The notes under the pieces are model-generated. The model had not been told where the DNA came from. It searched no databases and saw nothing but the letters and a program-made list of their open reading frames with translations. Source: Qaidamihabitans albus (GTDB lineage Bacteria; Actinomycetota; Actinomycetes; Mycobacteriales; Pseudonocardiaceae). Taken from it: DNA of 64,000 bases. The DNA lies in NCBI RefSeq assembly GCF_016464705.1, contig NZ_JAEHOB010000004.1, forward strand, positions 372,001 to 436,000, in the 5' to 3' direction. Both the position numbers and the translations under genes were made by a program. Below are positions 42,923 through 51,628 of this stretch, piece by piece (the stretch's first letter is position 1; the number at the start of each line of letters is the position of its first letter).

Positions 42923-43738
42923 ATGAGCAGTGATACGTCGAGCTCGGGCAGTGCGCGGTCGCGGCACCAGCGGCAGCAGCGCATCACCGACTACGTCATC
43001 GACCACGGTTCCGCGCACGTCGCGGAGCTGGTCGAGTACACCGGCGTGAGTCACATGACCGTGCACCGCGACATCGACGAGCTGGCTCGCCGCGGCCTGC
43101 TGCGCAAGTTCCGCGGCGGCGTGTCCGCCCAGCCATCGACCGTATTCGAGAGCAACGCCGAGTACCGGCTCGGCGCGCACGTCGAGGCCAAGGCCGCCAT
43201 CGCACGGCAGGCGCTCGGCCACATCGAGCCGGGCATGTCCATCCTGCTCGACGACTCGACGACCGCACTCGCGCTGGCGAAGCTGCTGCCGGAGGTGGCG
43301 CCGCTGACGGTGGCCACCAACTACCTGCGCACGATCGAGGAGCTCAAGGACACCGAGGACGTGCGCCTGATCTGCATCGGCGGCGACTACTCCCGCACGC
43401 ACGACTCGTTCCTCGGCATGCCGTGCCTCGAGGCCGTCGAGCGGATCACCGTGGACATCGCGTTCGTTTCCACCTCGTCGATGAACGCGGAGATGACCTT
43501 CCACCAGGAGCCGGACATCGTGATGGTCAAGCGGGCCATGCTGGCCAGCGCGGTGACGAAGGTGCTGCTGATGGACTCCAGCAAGATGCCGCGGGCGGCG
43601 CTGCACCGGCTCGCCCCGGTGGCCGACTACGACCGGCTGATCGTCGACTCGGGCGCGCCGGCACACCTGGTGGAAGAGCTGCGCAGCCGCACCGCCGTGG
43701 ACGTGGCCGCCGAACCGGTCCGGAGCAGATCGACGTAA
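42923..43738 (+). CDS. DeoR-family transcriptional repressor
   Basis: A 271-residue regulator. The N-terminal helix-turn-helix reads HVAELVEYTGVSHMTVHRDIDELARRGLL. The C-terminal DeoRC effector domain has ILLDDSTTALALAKLL and LLMDSSKMPRAALHRLAPVADYDRLIVD. It resides between two operons that each carry a near-identical AT-rich palindrome upstream, so it is the likely repressor of the whole island. The inducer is probably a phosphorylated ketose. Confidence 0.9.
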   Translation: MSSDTSSSGSARSRHQRQQRITDYVIDHGSAHVAELVEYTGVSHMTVHRDIDELARRGLLRKFRGGVSAQPSTVFESNAEYRLGAHVEAKAAIARQALGHIEPGMSILLDDSTTALALAKLLPEVAPLTVATNYLRTIEELKDTEDVRLICIGGDYSRTHDSFLGMPCLEAVERITVDIAFVSTSSMNAEMTFHQEPDIVMVKRAMLASAVTKVLLMDSSKMPRAALHRLAPVADYDRLIVDSGAPAHLVEELRSRTAVDVAAEPVRSRST

Positions 43739-43746
43739 CATCTTGC

Positions 43747-43761
43747 GCGTTAATTTAACAC
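43747..43761. promoter_or_regulatory. DeoR operator candidate, rightward operon
   Basis: GCGTTAATTTAACAC lies 9 bp after the deoR stop and 38 bp before the transporter ATG. Its reverse complement matches the 42204 site at 14 of 15 positions. Confidence 0.7.
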
Positions 43762-43799
43762 CGACCATGATAGCCTCCGACACAAGGACGGAGGCGTTC

Positions 43800-45122
43800 A
43801 TGGTTTCGACGACGACACCGCAGGGACCGCTCGCGCGGACACTCGACCGATGGGGGCTGCCCGCACCACTGTTCCTCGGCTATGCGGGCCTGTTGCTGTT
43901 CATGATCGGCGACGGCGTCGAGTCCGGCTTCATCGCTCCGTTCATGGCCGGCCACGGCGCAGGCACCGACATCCGCGCTTCGTACGTCATCACCCTGTAC
44001 GGCGTCGCGGTGATGCTGGCCTCGTGGCTGTCGGGCGCGCTGTCCGAACTCTGGGGGCCGCGCCGGGTGATGCTGACCGGCCTGGCGATCTGGCTCGTGT
44101 TCGACGTGCTGTTCCTCGCGGTCGCCGTCACCGGCGAGAACTACGCGCTGATGCTCGTGTTCTACGGGCTGCGCGGATTCGGCTACCCGATGTTCGCCTT
44201 CGGTTTCCTGGTCTGGATCACCGCGGTGGCCCCGGTCGCCCGGCTCGGCGCGGCGGTCGGCTGGTTCTACTTCGCCTTCACCGGCGGCCTGCCCACGCTC
44301 GGTGCGCTGGTCGCGAGCTTCACCAACCCGATCATGGGTCAGTACGGCACGCTGTGGCTGTCGGTCGGCATCCTCGGGCTCGGCGGCCTGGTCTGCATCT
44401 TCGGCGTGCGCGAGCGAACCGGCTACCACCGGCTCGCCCCGCCCGAGGTCAAGCCGATGCAGAGCCTGATGTCGAGCGTGTCCATCGCGTGGCGGAGGCC
44501 GCGCGTCGGCATCGGCATGATCGTGCGGGTCATCAACACCGCGCCCGAGTTCGGCATGCTGGTGTTCTTCCCGACGGTGTTCATCTCCGAGATCGGATTC
44601 GGCGAGAGCCGCTGGCTGCTGCTGGTCTCGGTGATCTACGGTACGAACATCTTCTTCAATCTCATCTTCGGCGTGCTCAGCGACAAGATCGGCTGGCGGA
44701 CCACGATCTTCTGGTTCGGTGCGCTCGGCTGCGCGGTCTCGATCCTGCTGCTCTACTTCGTGCCGCTGACCATGGGTGCGGAGTACTACTGGCTCACCCT
44801 GATCGTCGGTGCGCTGTACGGTGCGACGCTGGCCGGATTCGTGCCGATCTCGGCGCTGCTGCCCTCGCTCGCGCCCGACAACAAGGGCGGCGCGATGGCG
44901 CTGCTGAACCTCGGCGCCGGTGCCGCGACGTTCGTCGGCCCCGCGATCGTCAGCCTGTTCCTCGGCCCGGCCGGCGCCGCCGGAGTGGTTATCATCTTCG
45001 CCGCGCTCTACGTCGTGGCGGCGGTGCTGACCAGGTTCCTCACCCTGCCGGAAGCCACCGAGCGGGCCGTGGCGGAGGACGCCAACCTCCAGGAGATCAG
45101 CGAGAAGGTAGCGACGACGTGA
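43800..45122 (+). CDS. MFS polyol transporter (RbtT/DalT/CsbX-like)
   Basis: A 440-residue, 12-helix importer resembling the ribitol/arabitol (RbtT, DalT) and CsbX branch of the major facilitator superfamily (LLLFMIGDGVESGFIAPFM in helix 1, GLRGFGYPMFAFGFLVW, GALSELWGPRRVML). ATG 43800 has GGAGG five nt upstream; the longer frame would read through the operator. It ends in GTGA overlap with the second FGGY kinase. A polyol such as a pentitol or tetritol is the likely substrate. Confidence 0.87.
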   Translation: MVSTTTPQGPLARTLDRWGLPAPLFLGYAGLLLFMIGDGVESGFIAPFMAGHGAGTDIRASYVITLYGVAVMLASWLSGALSELWGPRRVMLTGLAIWLVFDVLFLAVAVTGENYALMLVFYGLRGFGYPMFAFGFLVWITAVAPVARLGAAVGWFYFAFTGGLPTLGALVASFTNPIMGQYGTLWLSVGILGLGGLVCIFGVRERTGYHRLAPPEVKPMQSLMSSVSIAWRRPRVGIGMIVRVINTAPEFGMLVFFPTVFISEIGFGESRWLLLVSVIYGTNIFFNLIFGVLSDKIGWRTTIFWFGALGCAVSILLLYFVPLTMGAEYYWLTLIVGALYGATLAGFVPISALLPSLAPDNKGGAMALLNLGAGAATFVGPAIVSLFLGPAGAAGVVIIFAALYVVAAVLTRFLTLPEATERAVAEDANLQEISEKVATT

Positions 45123-46570
45123 ACACCACTATCGGCATCGATGTCGCCACGGCCGGGGTCCGCGCCGTCGCGGTGAGCGACGGCGGAGCGCTGCTCACCG
45201 CCGCCTCGGCGCCGTTGCCCGCCCCGGTTCGCGATGGTGACGGCCGCAGCGAGCAGGACGCGGCGAGCTGGTGGACGGCGGTCGAGTCCGCACTGGGACA
45301 GGTCACCTCCGCGCTGCCCGGCCGCGGCGCGGAGGTGACCGCCGTGGCCGTCGCGGCGACGTCCGGCACGATCGTCGCGGTGGACGACGCCGGCGAGCCG
45401 CTCGGCCCCGCCCTCATGTACGACGACCGGCGCGGCGCCTCGTACAACGCCGACGCCGCCGAGATCGGAGCCTCGCGCTGGGCGGCCCTCGGCCGGTCGG
45501 TCACCCCCACCGACGCCCTCGGCCGGATCGCGTGGCTGCACGACACCGTGCCGGGCGCCGCCGGGATCCGGCACACCGCCGACCTGATCGGCGCCGAACT
45601 CACCGGAGCACCGGTCGCGCTGGACTGGTCGCACGCACTGAAGAGCGGCTACGACGCCCTCGCAGGCGAGTGGCCCGGCGAGGTGTTCGACCGGCTCGGT
45701 GTGCCCCCGGACTGGCTGCCCCATGTCGTGCGGCCCGCGACCGTGCTCGGCGAGGTGACCTCACCCGTGGCCGGGCTGCCCGCCGGCTGTCGCGTGGTGG
45801 CGGGGATGACCGACGGTTGCGCGGGCCAGCTCGCCACCGGGGCGGTCTCCCCCGGCGAGTTCGTCGGGATCCTGGGCACCACGTACGTGCTCAAGGGCGT
45901 CACGCAGCGGCTGGTGACCGATCCCGGCGGCACGCTCTACAGCCACCGGCATCCGGACGGCTGGTGGTTGCCAGGGGGCGCGTCGAACACCGGCGGCGAG
46001 TGCGTGGCGGGCGTGGCCGGTCTGGCGCGGCTCGACGAGGCGGCCGCCGAGCGAGGGCCCGCCGAGATCGTGGCCTACCCGCTGTGCCGGGAGGGTGAGC
46101 GGTTCCCGTTCGCCGTCCCCGGTGCACACGGGTTCAGCGAGCCGGCAGCCGACGAGGTGGAGCTGCACCGCGCCCGGCTGGAGGGCGTCGCGTTCCTCGA
46201 GCGGCTGGCGCTGGATCACCTGCGCCGGCTGGGCGTCGAGATCGCCGCGCCGCTGTTCACGGCGGGCGGGGGAAGCCGGAGCCCGTTGTGGAACCGGATC
46301 AGGGCGACGGTCACCGGGCTGGGCTTGCGGGTGTCCCCGCACGGTGAGACGGGCTACGGCGCGGCACTGCTCGCCGCGGCGGCCACACTGCCCGGCGGGC
46401 TGACCGAGGCGGGCCGGTGGGGGCGGGCCGAGGCCGGTCTGGTGGAGCCGGATGCAGCCGAGGCCGACGCGCTTACCGCGTCCTACCACCGGTTCTGCAC
46501 CCGGCTCCACGAGCGGGAATGGATCGACGACGAGCTGTACGCCGCCGCGGGCAACAGCCCGGTCGGCTAG
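45119..46570 (+). CDS. FGGY-family carbohydrate kinase, second copy
   Basis: A 483-residue sugar kinase, clearly different from the one at 36718. TIGIDVATAGVRAVAVSDGG forms the N-terminal phosphate loop, LMYDDRRGASYNAD the substrate region, and TAGGGSRSPLWNRIRATVTGL the C-terminal ATP site. It is similar in layout to xylulose/ribulose kinases. It is co-translated with the polyol transporter, so it probably phosphorylates the ketose made from the imported polyol. No polyol dehydrogenase is encoded in the island. Confidence 0.87.
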   Translation: MNTTIGIDVATAGVRAVAVSDGGALLTAASAPLPAPVRDGDGRSEQDAASWWTAVESALGQVTSALPGRGAEVTAVAVAATSGTIVAVDDAGEPLGPALMYDDRRGASYNADAAEIGASRWAALGRSVTPTDALGRIAWLHDTVPGAAGIRHTADLIGAELTGAPVALDWSHALKSGYDALAGEWPGEVFDRLGVPPDWLPHVVRPATVLGEVTSPVAGLPAGCRVVAGMTDGCAGQLATGAVSPGEFVGILGTTYVLKGVTQRLVTDPGGTLYSHRHPDGWWLPGGASNTGGECVAGVAGLARLDEAAAERGPAEIVAYPLCREGERFPFAVPGAHGFSEPAADEVELHRARLEGVAFLERLALDHLRRLGVEIAAPLFTAGGGSRSPLWNRIRATVTGLGLRVSPHGETGYGAALLAAAATLPGGLTEAGRWGRAEAGLVEPDAAEADALTASYHRFCTRLHEREWIDDELYAAAGNSPVG

Positions 46571-47376
46571 GCGGGCTGCTTCGCGGACTTGGCCGCGGAC
46601 TTGGCGGCACCGCCGTCCTTGGAACCCGCCGTCGACTCCGCCTTGCCCTGCGGCTCGGGCTCCGGGCCGAGGCGTTCGATGGCCTGCTGCAGCGCCGTGT
46701 GACTGGCAGCGAGCCGCTCGGCAACCGTCCTGCGGAGCTCGACGGCCTCCTTGCGCTGCGCCTCGGCATCGGCGAGCCGGCTCTCGGCGTCGGCGATCAT
46801 CGCGTCCGTCCGCTCCTTGGCGCTGGACTCCAGCTCGGCGACGGCTCGCTCCGCCTCGGCGCGCTTGGCGGCCAGCTCCTCGGTGGTCTTCTTCTCCGCG
46901 GCGGCGCGCCTCTCCTCGGCGTCCGTGTCGAGCTTGTTGCGGCGCTCCTGCGCCTCCTTGGCGAGGCGTTCGGCCTCGGCCTCCGCCTTCTGCCGCGTCT
47001 TGTCGGCGTAGGAGTCGGCGGCGGACCTCGTCGCGTCGGCGTCGTGCTCGGCCTTGGCCCGCAGCTCGGCGATCTCCTCCTCGGCGAGCTGCATCATCGT
47101 CTTGACGCGCTCGGTCATGGCGGCGGGACCGGCCGGGTCGTCGACCATCCGGGTGAGCGCGGCCTTGGCGTCCGTCAGTTCCTTCTGCGCATAGCTCAGT
47201 GCCTTGGTGAGCTCCGCGACGGACGCAGTGGCCTCGTCGCGATGCCGGGCGGCGCTGGTCAGCTCGGTGGAGAGCTTCTTGACGTGCTCGTCGACCTGGA
47301 CCGGGTCATAGCCGCGGAAAGCGGTCGCGAACTGGTTGGTTTTGGCGGGGTTCGGGGATCCATCGGCTTCTGCCAT
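46567..47376 (-). CDS. DivIVA-domain coiled-coil protein
   Basis: A 269-residue protein with an N-terminal DivIVA-like segment (FATAFRGYDPVQVDEHVKKLSTEL, residues about 16-39). It is followed by some 170 residues of Glu/Ala/Lys/Arg heptads predicted to form a coiled coil and an Ala/Lys/Ser tail. Such proteins act at cell poles or septa in actinobacterial growth, but this is not the canonical Wag31. It is convergent with the kinase gene, overlapping 4 bp. Confidence 0.78.
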   Translation of the reverse strand: MAEADGSPNPAKTNQFATAFRGYDPVQVDEHVKKLSTELTSAARHRDEATASVAELTKALSYAQKELTDAKAALTRMVDDPAGPAAMTERVKTMMQLAEEEIAELRAKAEHDADATRSAADSYADKTRQKAEAEAERLAKEAQERRNKLDTDAEERRAAAEKKTTEELAAKRAEAERAVAELESSAKERTDAMIADAESRLADAEAQRKEAVELRRTVAERLAASHTALQQAIERLGPEPEPQGKAESTAGSKDGGAAKSAAKSAKQPA

Positions 47377-47564
47377 TCGGCAACCTTAATGAGTCCACAC
47401 GCTCAATCCCATACCTCCGAACGGACGCTTTCTCGAACGGCCCGATACGGTGCCCGCGGGAGTCGCGAGCTCGCGGCGGGATCGCAGGTGAGTCGCGGGT
47501 ACCGCTGCTCCCGCGCCGACGGGGAAGTTACTGTTCGGGCGGGCAGATCGGGAGGAGGTCCGGA

Positions 47565-48794
47565 GTGGACGCGGTCCTCGACGACCTCGCCCGGAACTGG
47601 GCGCTCTACGCCGCGATCCCGTTCGTCGCCGCGCTGATCGGATACGTCACCAAGCGCGTCGCCATCGAGATGATGTTCCGGCCGCTCGAATTCGTGGGCA
47701 TCAGGGGCACGTTCCTCGGGTGGCAGGGGGTCGTCCCCCGGCACGGTGGCCGGATGGCCGCGATCGCCACCGATCTGCTGACCGCCAACCTGCTCGATCT
47801 CAGGGAGGTCTTCGCCCGGATCGATCCCGACCGGATCACGCGCGAGATCGAGCAGCCGCTGCTGCGAGCCGTCGACGACATCGCGCGCGACGTACTCGCC
47901 GAGTACCACCCCCGGATGTGGGAGATGCTTCCCGCGATGGCCCAGGAGCTGATCATCAAGCAGGTCCAGGCTTCGTCACCGCGGCTGGTCCGGCAGCTCG
48001 TCGACGAGATGCGGGAGAACCTCGACGACGTCCTCGACGTCAAGCACATGACGGTACAGAACCTGACCAGGGACAAGGCACTGCTGGTCCGGCTGATCCG
48101 GGAAACCTCCCGGCCGGAGATGGCGTTCATCGCCCGCTCCGGCATCTACTTCGGATTCATCCTCGGCGTGGTCCAGTCGATCGTCTGGGCGCTCACCAAG
48201 GAACCGCTCGTCATGCCGATCTTCGGCGCGGCCATCGGTCTCTTCACCGACTGGCTGGCGATCAAGCTGATCTTCGTGCCGCGCGAGCCGGTACGGCTCT
48301 TCCGCAGGTTCACGTTGCAGGGCAAGTTCCAGCGCAGGCGGACCGAGGTCGCCAGGCAGTACGGGGAGCTGATCGCCCACGAGGTGCTCACCGTGCCCAA
48401 CCTGATGGAGGCCATCCTGCGCGGTCCGCGCTCCGACCGGCTGGTGGCGATGGTGCGGCGTCTGGTCGCCACCGCGATCGACGACCAGGCCAGCGCGGCC
48501 CGGCCGCTCGTCCGGGTGGCCATCGGCGACCGGAGGCTGGCCGAGCTGAAGGAGGCGTCGGCGGAGCGGGCGCTGCGGCGGCTGCCGGACACGGTCCGCT
48601 ACGCCGAGGGCTACCTCACCGAGGCGATGGACATCGCCAACATGGTCGAGAAACGCATGCTCGGCCTCACGCCCGTCGAGTACGAGGGACTGCTACGGCC
48701 CGCGTTCCGGCAGGACGAGTGGAAGCTGATCGTCGTCGGCGCGATCATCGGCGGGATCGTGGGCGAGCTCCAGGTCCTGCTCATGCTGCACTGA
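47565..48794 (+). CDS. DUF445-family membrane protein
   Basis: A 409-residue protein of the DUF445 (YheB-like) family. It has a hydrophobic N-terminal helix (WALYAAIPFVAALIGYVTKRVAIEMMF), a long amphipathic helical middle, two internal hydrophobic stretches (residues about 190-235) and a C-terminal helix (LIVVGAIIGGIVGELQVLLML). GTG 47565 has GGAGGAGG upstream. The function of the family is unsettled. It is divergent from the DivIVA-like gene. Confidence 0.85.
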   Translation: MDAVLDDLARNWALYAAIPFVAALIGYVTKRVAIEMMFRPLEFVGIRGTFLGWQGVVPRHGGRMAAIATDLLTANLLDLREVFARIDPDRITREIEQPLLRAVDDIARDVLAEYHPRMWEMLPAMAQELIIKQVQASSPRLVRQLVDEMRENLDDVLDVKHMTVQNLTRDKALLVRLIRETSRPEMAFIARSGIYFGFILGVVQSIVWALTKEPLVMPIFGAAIGLFTDWLAIKLIFVPREPVRLFRRFTLQGKFQRRRTEVARQYGELIAHEVLTVPNLMEAILRGPRSDRLVAMVRRLVATAIDDQASAARPLVRVAIGDRRLAELKEASAERALRRLPDTVRYAEGYLTEAMDIANMVEKRMLGLTPVEYEGLLRPAFRQDEWKLIVVGAIIGGIVGELQVLLMLH

Positions 48795-48828
48795 GCGCCG
48801 CACCCGGCCGGGACCGGGCGGACGTGGC

Positions 48829-49716
48829 TCAGCGCACCGGCGACGCGATCGGGTCGAGCGTTCCGGGAGGAGGGCCGAGTCCGGTGCGCGGGCGGTCGCG
48901 CCGGTACGCCACAGCCCGGCACACCAGGTAGATCAGGAAAGAGATCGTCGTGACGAACGGGCTCGGCGGAGCCCCGGGCACGAGCGAGAGCATGATGCCG
49001 CCGAGCACGGCCGTCTCCGCGAAGATCACCGACAGCACGGTGGCCAGCAGTGGGCTGGAGGTCACCCTGCTCGCGGCGGCCGCCGGCGTCACCAGCAGTG
49101 CGAGCACCAGCAGAACCCCGACCACCTGGACGCCGAGCGCGGTGGTGATCCCCACGAGCACGGCGAACAGCGGCGCGAGGGCACCGACCGGAACGCCCCG
49201 GGCCGCCGCCACCGCCGGGTCGACGCTGGCGAACAGCAGCGGGCGGTAGACCAGCGCGAGCACGCTGAGCACGAGCACGCCGCAGACGGCGAACACGACC
49301 ACCGTGCTCGCGTCGACCGAGACGATCTGCCCGACGAAGAGGCCGAGCTTGTTCGACGCGCGGCCTGGATAGAGCCACAGCAGCAGGACGCCGACGCCGA
49401 GGCCGAAGGAGAGGACGACCCCGATCACGGAGTCGCGCTCCCCGCTACGTCCCCCGAGCACTCCCAGGAGCGCGGCGGCCACGACCGCGCCCGCGATCGC
49501 GCCGTACTCGATGCCGGTCCCCACCAGCAGCAGGGCGGCCGCCGCTCCGGTGAAGCCCAGCTCCGCGGTGCCGTGCACCGCGAACGCCATCCGCCGCAGG
49601 ACGATCAGCGGACCGAGCACGCCCGCGACGAGACCGAGGATCGCGGCGGCCAGCAACCCGTTCTGCACGACCCCGGCGAGCCGGAACATCAGTTCCAGGT
49701 CGAAGAACTCCTCCAT
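48829..49716 (-). CDS. znuB: zinc/manganese ABC transporter permease (ZnuB type)
   Basis: A 295-residue membrane permease of the ABC-3 metal family with eight or nine helices (GPLIVLRRMAFAVHGTAELGFTGAAAALLLVG, TTALGVQVVGVLLVLALLVTPAAAA). Its ATG overlaps the ATPase stop (ATGA). It is the last gene of a three-gene metal importer under a Zur-type box. The gene symbol follows from homology and context; zinc is inferred from the box and the binding protein's His-rich loop. Confidence 0.88.
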   Translation of the reverse strand: MEEFFDLELMFRLAGVVQNGLLAAAILGLVAGVLGPLIVLRRMAFAVHGTAELGFTGAAAALLLVGTGIEYGAIAGAVVAAALLGVLGGRSGERDSVIGVVLSFGLGVGVLLLWLYPGRASNKLGLFVGQIVSVDASTVVVFAVCGVLVLSVLALVYRPLLFASVDPAVAAARGVPVGALAPLFAVLVGITTALGVQVVGVLLVLALLVTPAAAASRVTSSPLLATVLSVIFAETAVLGGIMLSLVPGAPPSPFVTTISFLIYLVCRAVAYRRDRPRTGLGPPPGTLDPIASPVR

Positions 49717-50531
49717 CAGGGCACCTGTTCGTCCGCGTGGTGCGGCAGGTCCTCGCAGAGGGCGCTGTGCGCTCCCGCGACATGGATCTGGCCGCCGACC
49801 CGGAAGACCTCGACGCGGGTGGAGTAGAGCTCGGACAGCACGTGCGAGTTCATCACCTCATCGGGCGTGCCGATCCGGAACCGGCCGTTGACCAAGTACA
49901 GCACCCTGTCCACATAGGGCAGGATCGGATTGAGCTCGTGGGTCACGAAGAGCACGGCGGTGCCCGCGGTGCGCCTGCGGGTGTCGATCAGTTCGGTGAC
50001 GGCTCGCTGATGCGCGATATCCAGGGACAGCAACGGCTCGTCGCACAGCAGCACCTCGGGCTCGCCGACCAGCGCCTGCGCCACCCGCAGCCGCTGCTGC
50101 TCCCCCCCGGAGAGCCTGCCCACCGGGAAGCGGGCATAGGACTGGGCGCCGACCGATGCCACCGCACCGGCCACGAGCCGCCTGCGCCTGGCCATGCCGC
50201 GCAGCCCGACGCCCCACCGGTGCCCGTCGAGACCGAGCCCGACGAGGTCGGTGCCGCGCAGCGCCGCCGACTCGTCGATCGCCCGCTGCTGCGGGACGTA
50301 CCCGACCTTCTGGTTGCCCCGTCCGGGCGGCTCGCCTGCCAGGCGCACCGAGCCGCTGCTCAGCGGTTGCAGCCCGAGCAGCACCCGCAGCAGGCTCGTC
50401 TTGCCGGAACCGTTCGGCCCGAGCACCGCGACGAACTCACCGGGGGCGACGTCGAGATCGAGGCCCGACCACAGCGTTCGGTCGCCGAACCGCAGTCCGG
50501 CGTCCTCGATCTCGACTGCCGCCTCGCCCAT
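49716..50531 (-). CDS. znuC: metal ABC transporter ATPase (ZnuC type)
   Basis: A 271-residue ABC ATPase with Walker A GPNGSGKTS, Q-loop YVPQQRAI, signature LSGGEQQRLRVAQAL, Walker B VLLCDEPLLSLD and H-loop VTHELN. It powers the importer formed with the adjacent permease and binding protein. The start is immediately after the binding-protein stop (50532). Confidence 0.93.
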   Translation of the reverse strand: MGEAAVEIEDAGLRFGDRTLWSGLDLDVAPGEFVAVLGPNGSGKTSLLRVLLGLQPLSSGSVRLAGEPPGRGNQKVGYVPQQRAIDESAALRGTDLVGLGLDGHRWGVGLRGMARRRRLVAGAVASVGAQSYARFPVGRLSGGEQQRLRVAQALVGEPEVLLCDEPLLSLDIAHQRAVTELIDTRRRTAGTAVLFVTHELNPILPYVDRVLYLVNGRFRIGTPDEVMNSHVLSELYSTRVEVFRVGGQIHVAGAHSALCEDLPHHADEQVP

Positions 50532-51497
50532 CTACTTGCCCAAAGCTCCTGACAGCGCATCCACCTGGCCGGTCATCCACGCAATGTAGTCGGTGGTGCC
50601 CTCCGGCAGCGTCTCGGTCACGTCGACGACCGGCACGTTCGCGCCGCGCGCGGTGCCGACGACGTTCTCGGTGACCGGGGTGACGGTCTGCGCGTTGTTC
50701 ACCACGGCGGCCACCTCGCCATTCCGGATCAGCCGCTGCACGGCGTCCCGCGCGGCCACCGGTACGTCGGTCTCCTGCTCGATGGCCTCGGCGAAGTCCG
50801 GCGGGGTCACGTCGGCCACCCCGGCGGTCTCGAGCAGGTAGTGCGCGACGGGCTCGGTGGCGACGACCTCGCTGCCCGGGTGCTCCTCGCCGATCCGCTC
50901 GACCTTGCCGGTCAGCTCGTCGATCCGGCCGGTGAAGTCGGCCGCGTTGGCGGTGAACCGTTGCCTGCCCTCCGGGTCGGCCTCGCCGAGCCGATCGGCG
51001 ACCTCGTCGGCCACCTTGGCGACGGTGGCCAGGTCGTACCAGACGTGCTCGTTGACATCGCCGTGCGCGTGCTCGTGCTCGGCGTGCTCCTCCTCGGCGT
51101 GCCCCTGCTCGCCAGCGTCCTTGCCGGAGACGTCGAAGGCCACCACCTGGCGCACGCCGGATGCCTGCTCGGCGAGGTCGGCGAAGAACTGGTCGTAGCC
51201 GCCGCCGTTGTAGACCACCACGTCGGCCGACTGGACGTCGGCCGCGTCCCTGGCGCTGGCCTCGTAGGAGTGCGGATCGCCACCGGGGTCGTCGATGAGC
51301 GACTGCACGTCGATCCGGTCGCCACCGACGGCCTCGACGACGCTGCCCCACACGTTGGTCGAGGCGACGACCCTGATCTTGCCGTCCCCCGCCTGGTCGC
51401 CGTTGCCGTCGTCACTCCCGCACGCGGCGGCACCGAGCGCGAGCACGCTGATCACCGACGCGGTGGTGAGCAAGCGTCTCGTGCGGGATGAGTACAT
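50532..51497 (-). CDS. znuA: zinc-binding lipoprotein of metal ABC importer (ZnuA type)
   Basis: A 321-residue cluster A-I binding protein. The lipobox is LGAAAC (Cys about residue 26 from ATG 51497). Metal ligands include His in DPHSYEAS and the DVNEHVWYDL His. A His/Glu-rich loop (HAEEEHAEHEHAHGD) typical of zinc importers lies between them. ATG 51497 has GGAG at a fair distance; a GTG at 51509 is also possible. It heads the operon with a Zur-type palindrome 20 bp upstream. Confidence 0.9.
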   Translation of the reverse strand: MYSSRTRRLLTTASVISVLALGAAACGSDDGNGDQAGDGKIRVVASTNVWGSVVEAVGGDRIDVQSLIDDPGGDPHSYEASARDAADVQSADVVVYNGGGYDQFFADLAEQASGVRQVVAFDVSGKDAGEQGHAEEEHAEHEHAHGDVNEHVWYDLATVAKVADEVADRLGEADPEGRQRFTANAADFTGRIDELTGKVERIGEEHPGSEVVATEPVAHYLLETAGVADVTPPDFAEAIEQETDVPVAARDAVQRLIRNGEVAAVVNNAQTVTPVTENVVGTARGANVPVVDVTETLPEGTTDYIAWMTGQVDALSGALGK

Positions 51498-51516
51498 CGA
51501 GAACCACACTCCGTAG

Positions 51517-51537
51517 CGATAATGGAAACCATTGTCG
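51517..51537. promoter_or_regulatory. Zur-type operator before znuABC
   Basis: Mirrored half sites CGA-AATGG and CCATT-TCG around a central AAA form a 21-bp inverted repeat in the znuA/lacI intergenic region. Zinc-dependent repression by a Zur protein is inferred from the form of the site and the adjacent zinc importer. Confidence 0.65.
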
Positions 51538-51610
51538 AATGAAGCTTACCCCATCGGAGTGGTTCAGCCGATGTGACGCACGTAGGGTCGTGCTTCTGCA
51601 ATGGCTTCTG

Positions 51611-51623
51611 AACCGTTACGGTT
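51611..51623. promoter_or_regulatory. LacI autoregulatory operator with -10 element
   Basis: AACCGTTACGGTT is a perfect palindrome around one base. It includes TACGGT (51617-51622), which is correctly placed to be the -10 for transcription starting near the ATG at 51629. No Shine-Dalgarno is seen, consistent with a leaderless mRNA. Confidence 0.5.
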
Positions 51624-51628
51624 TGTTC

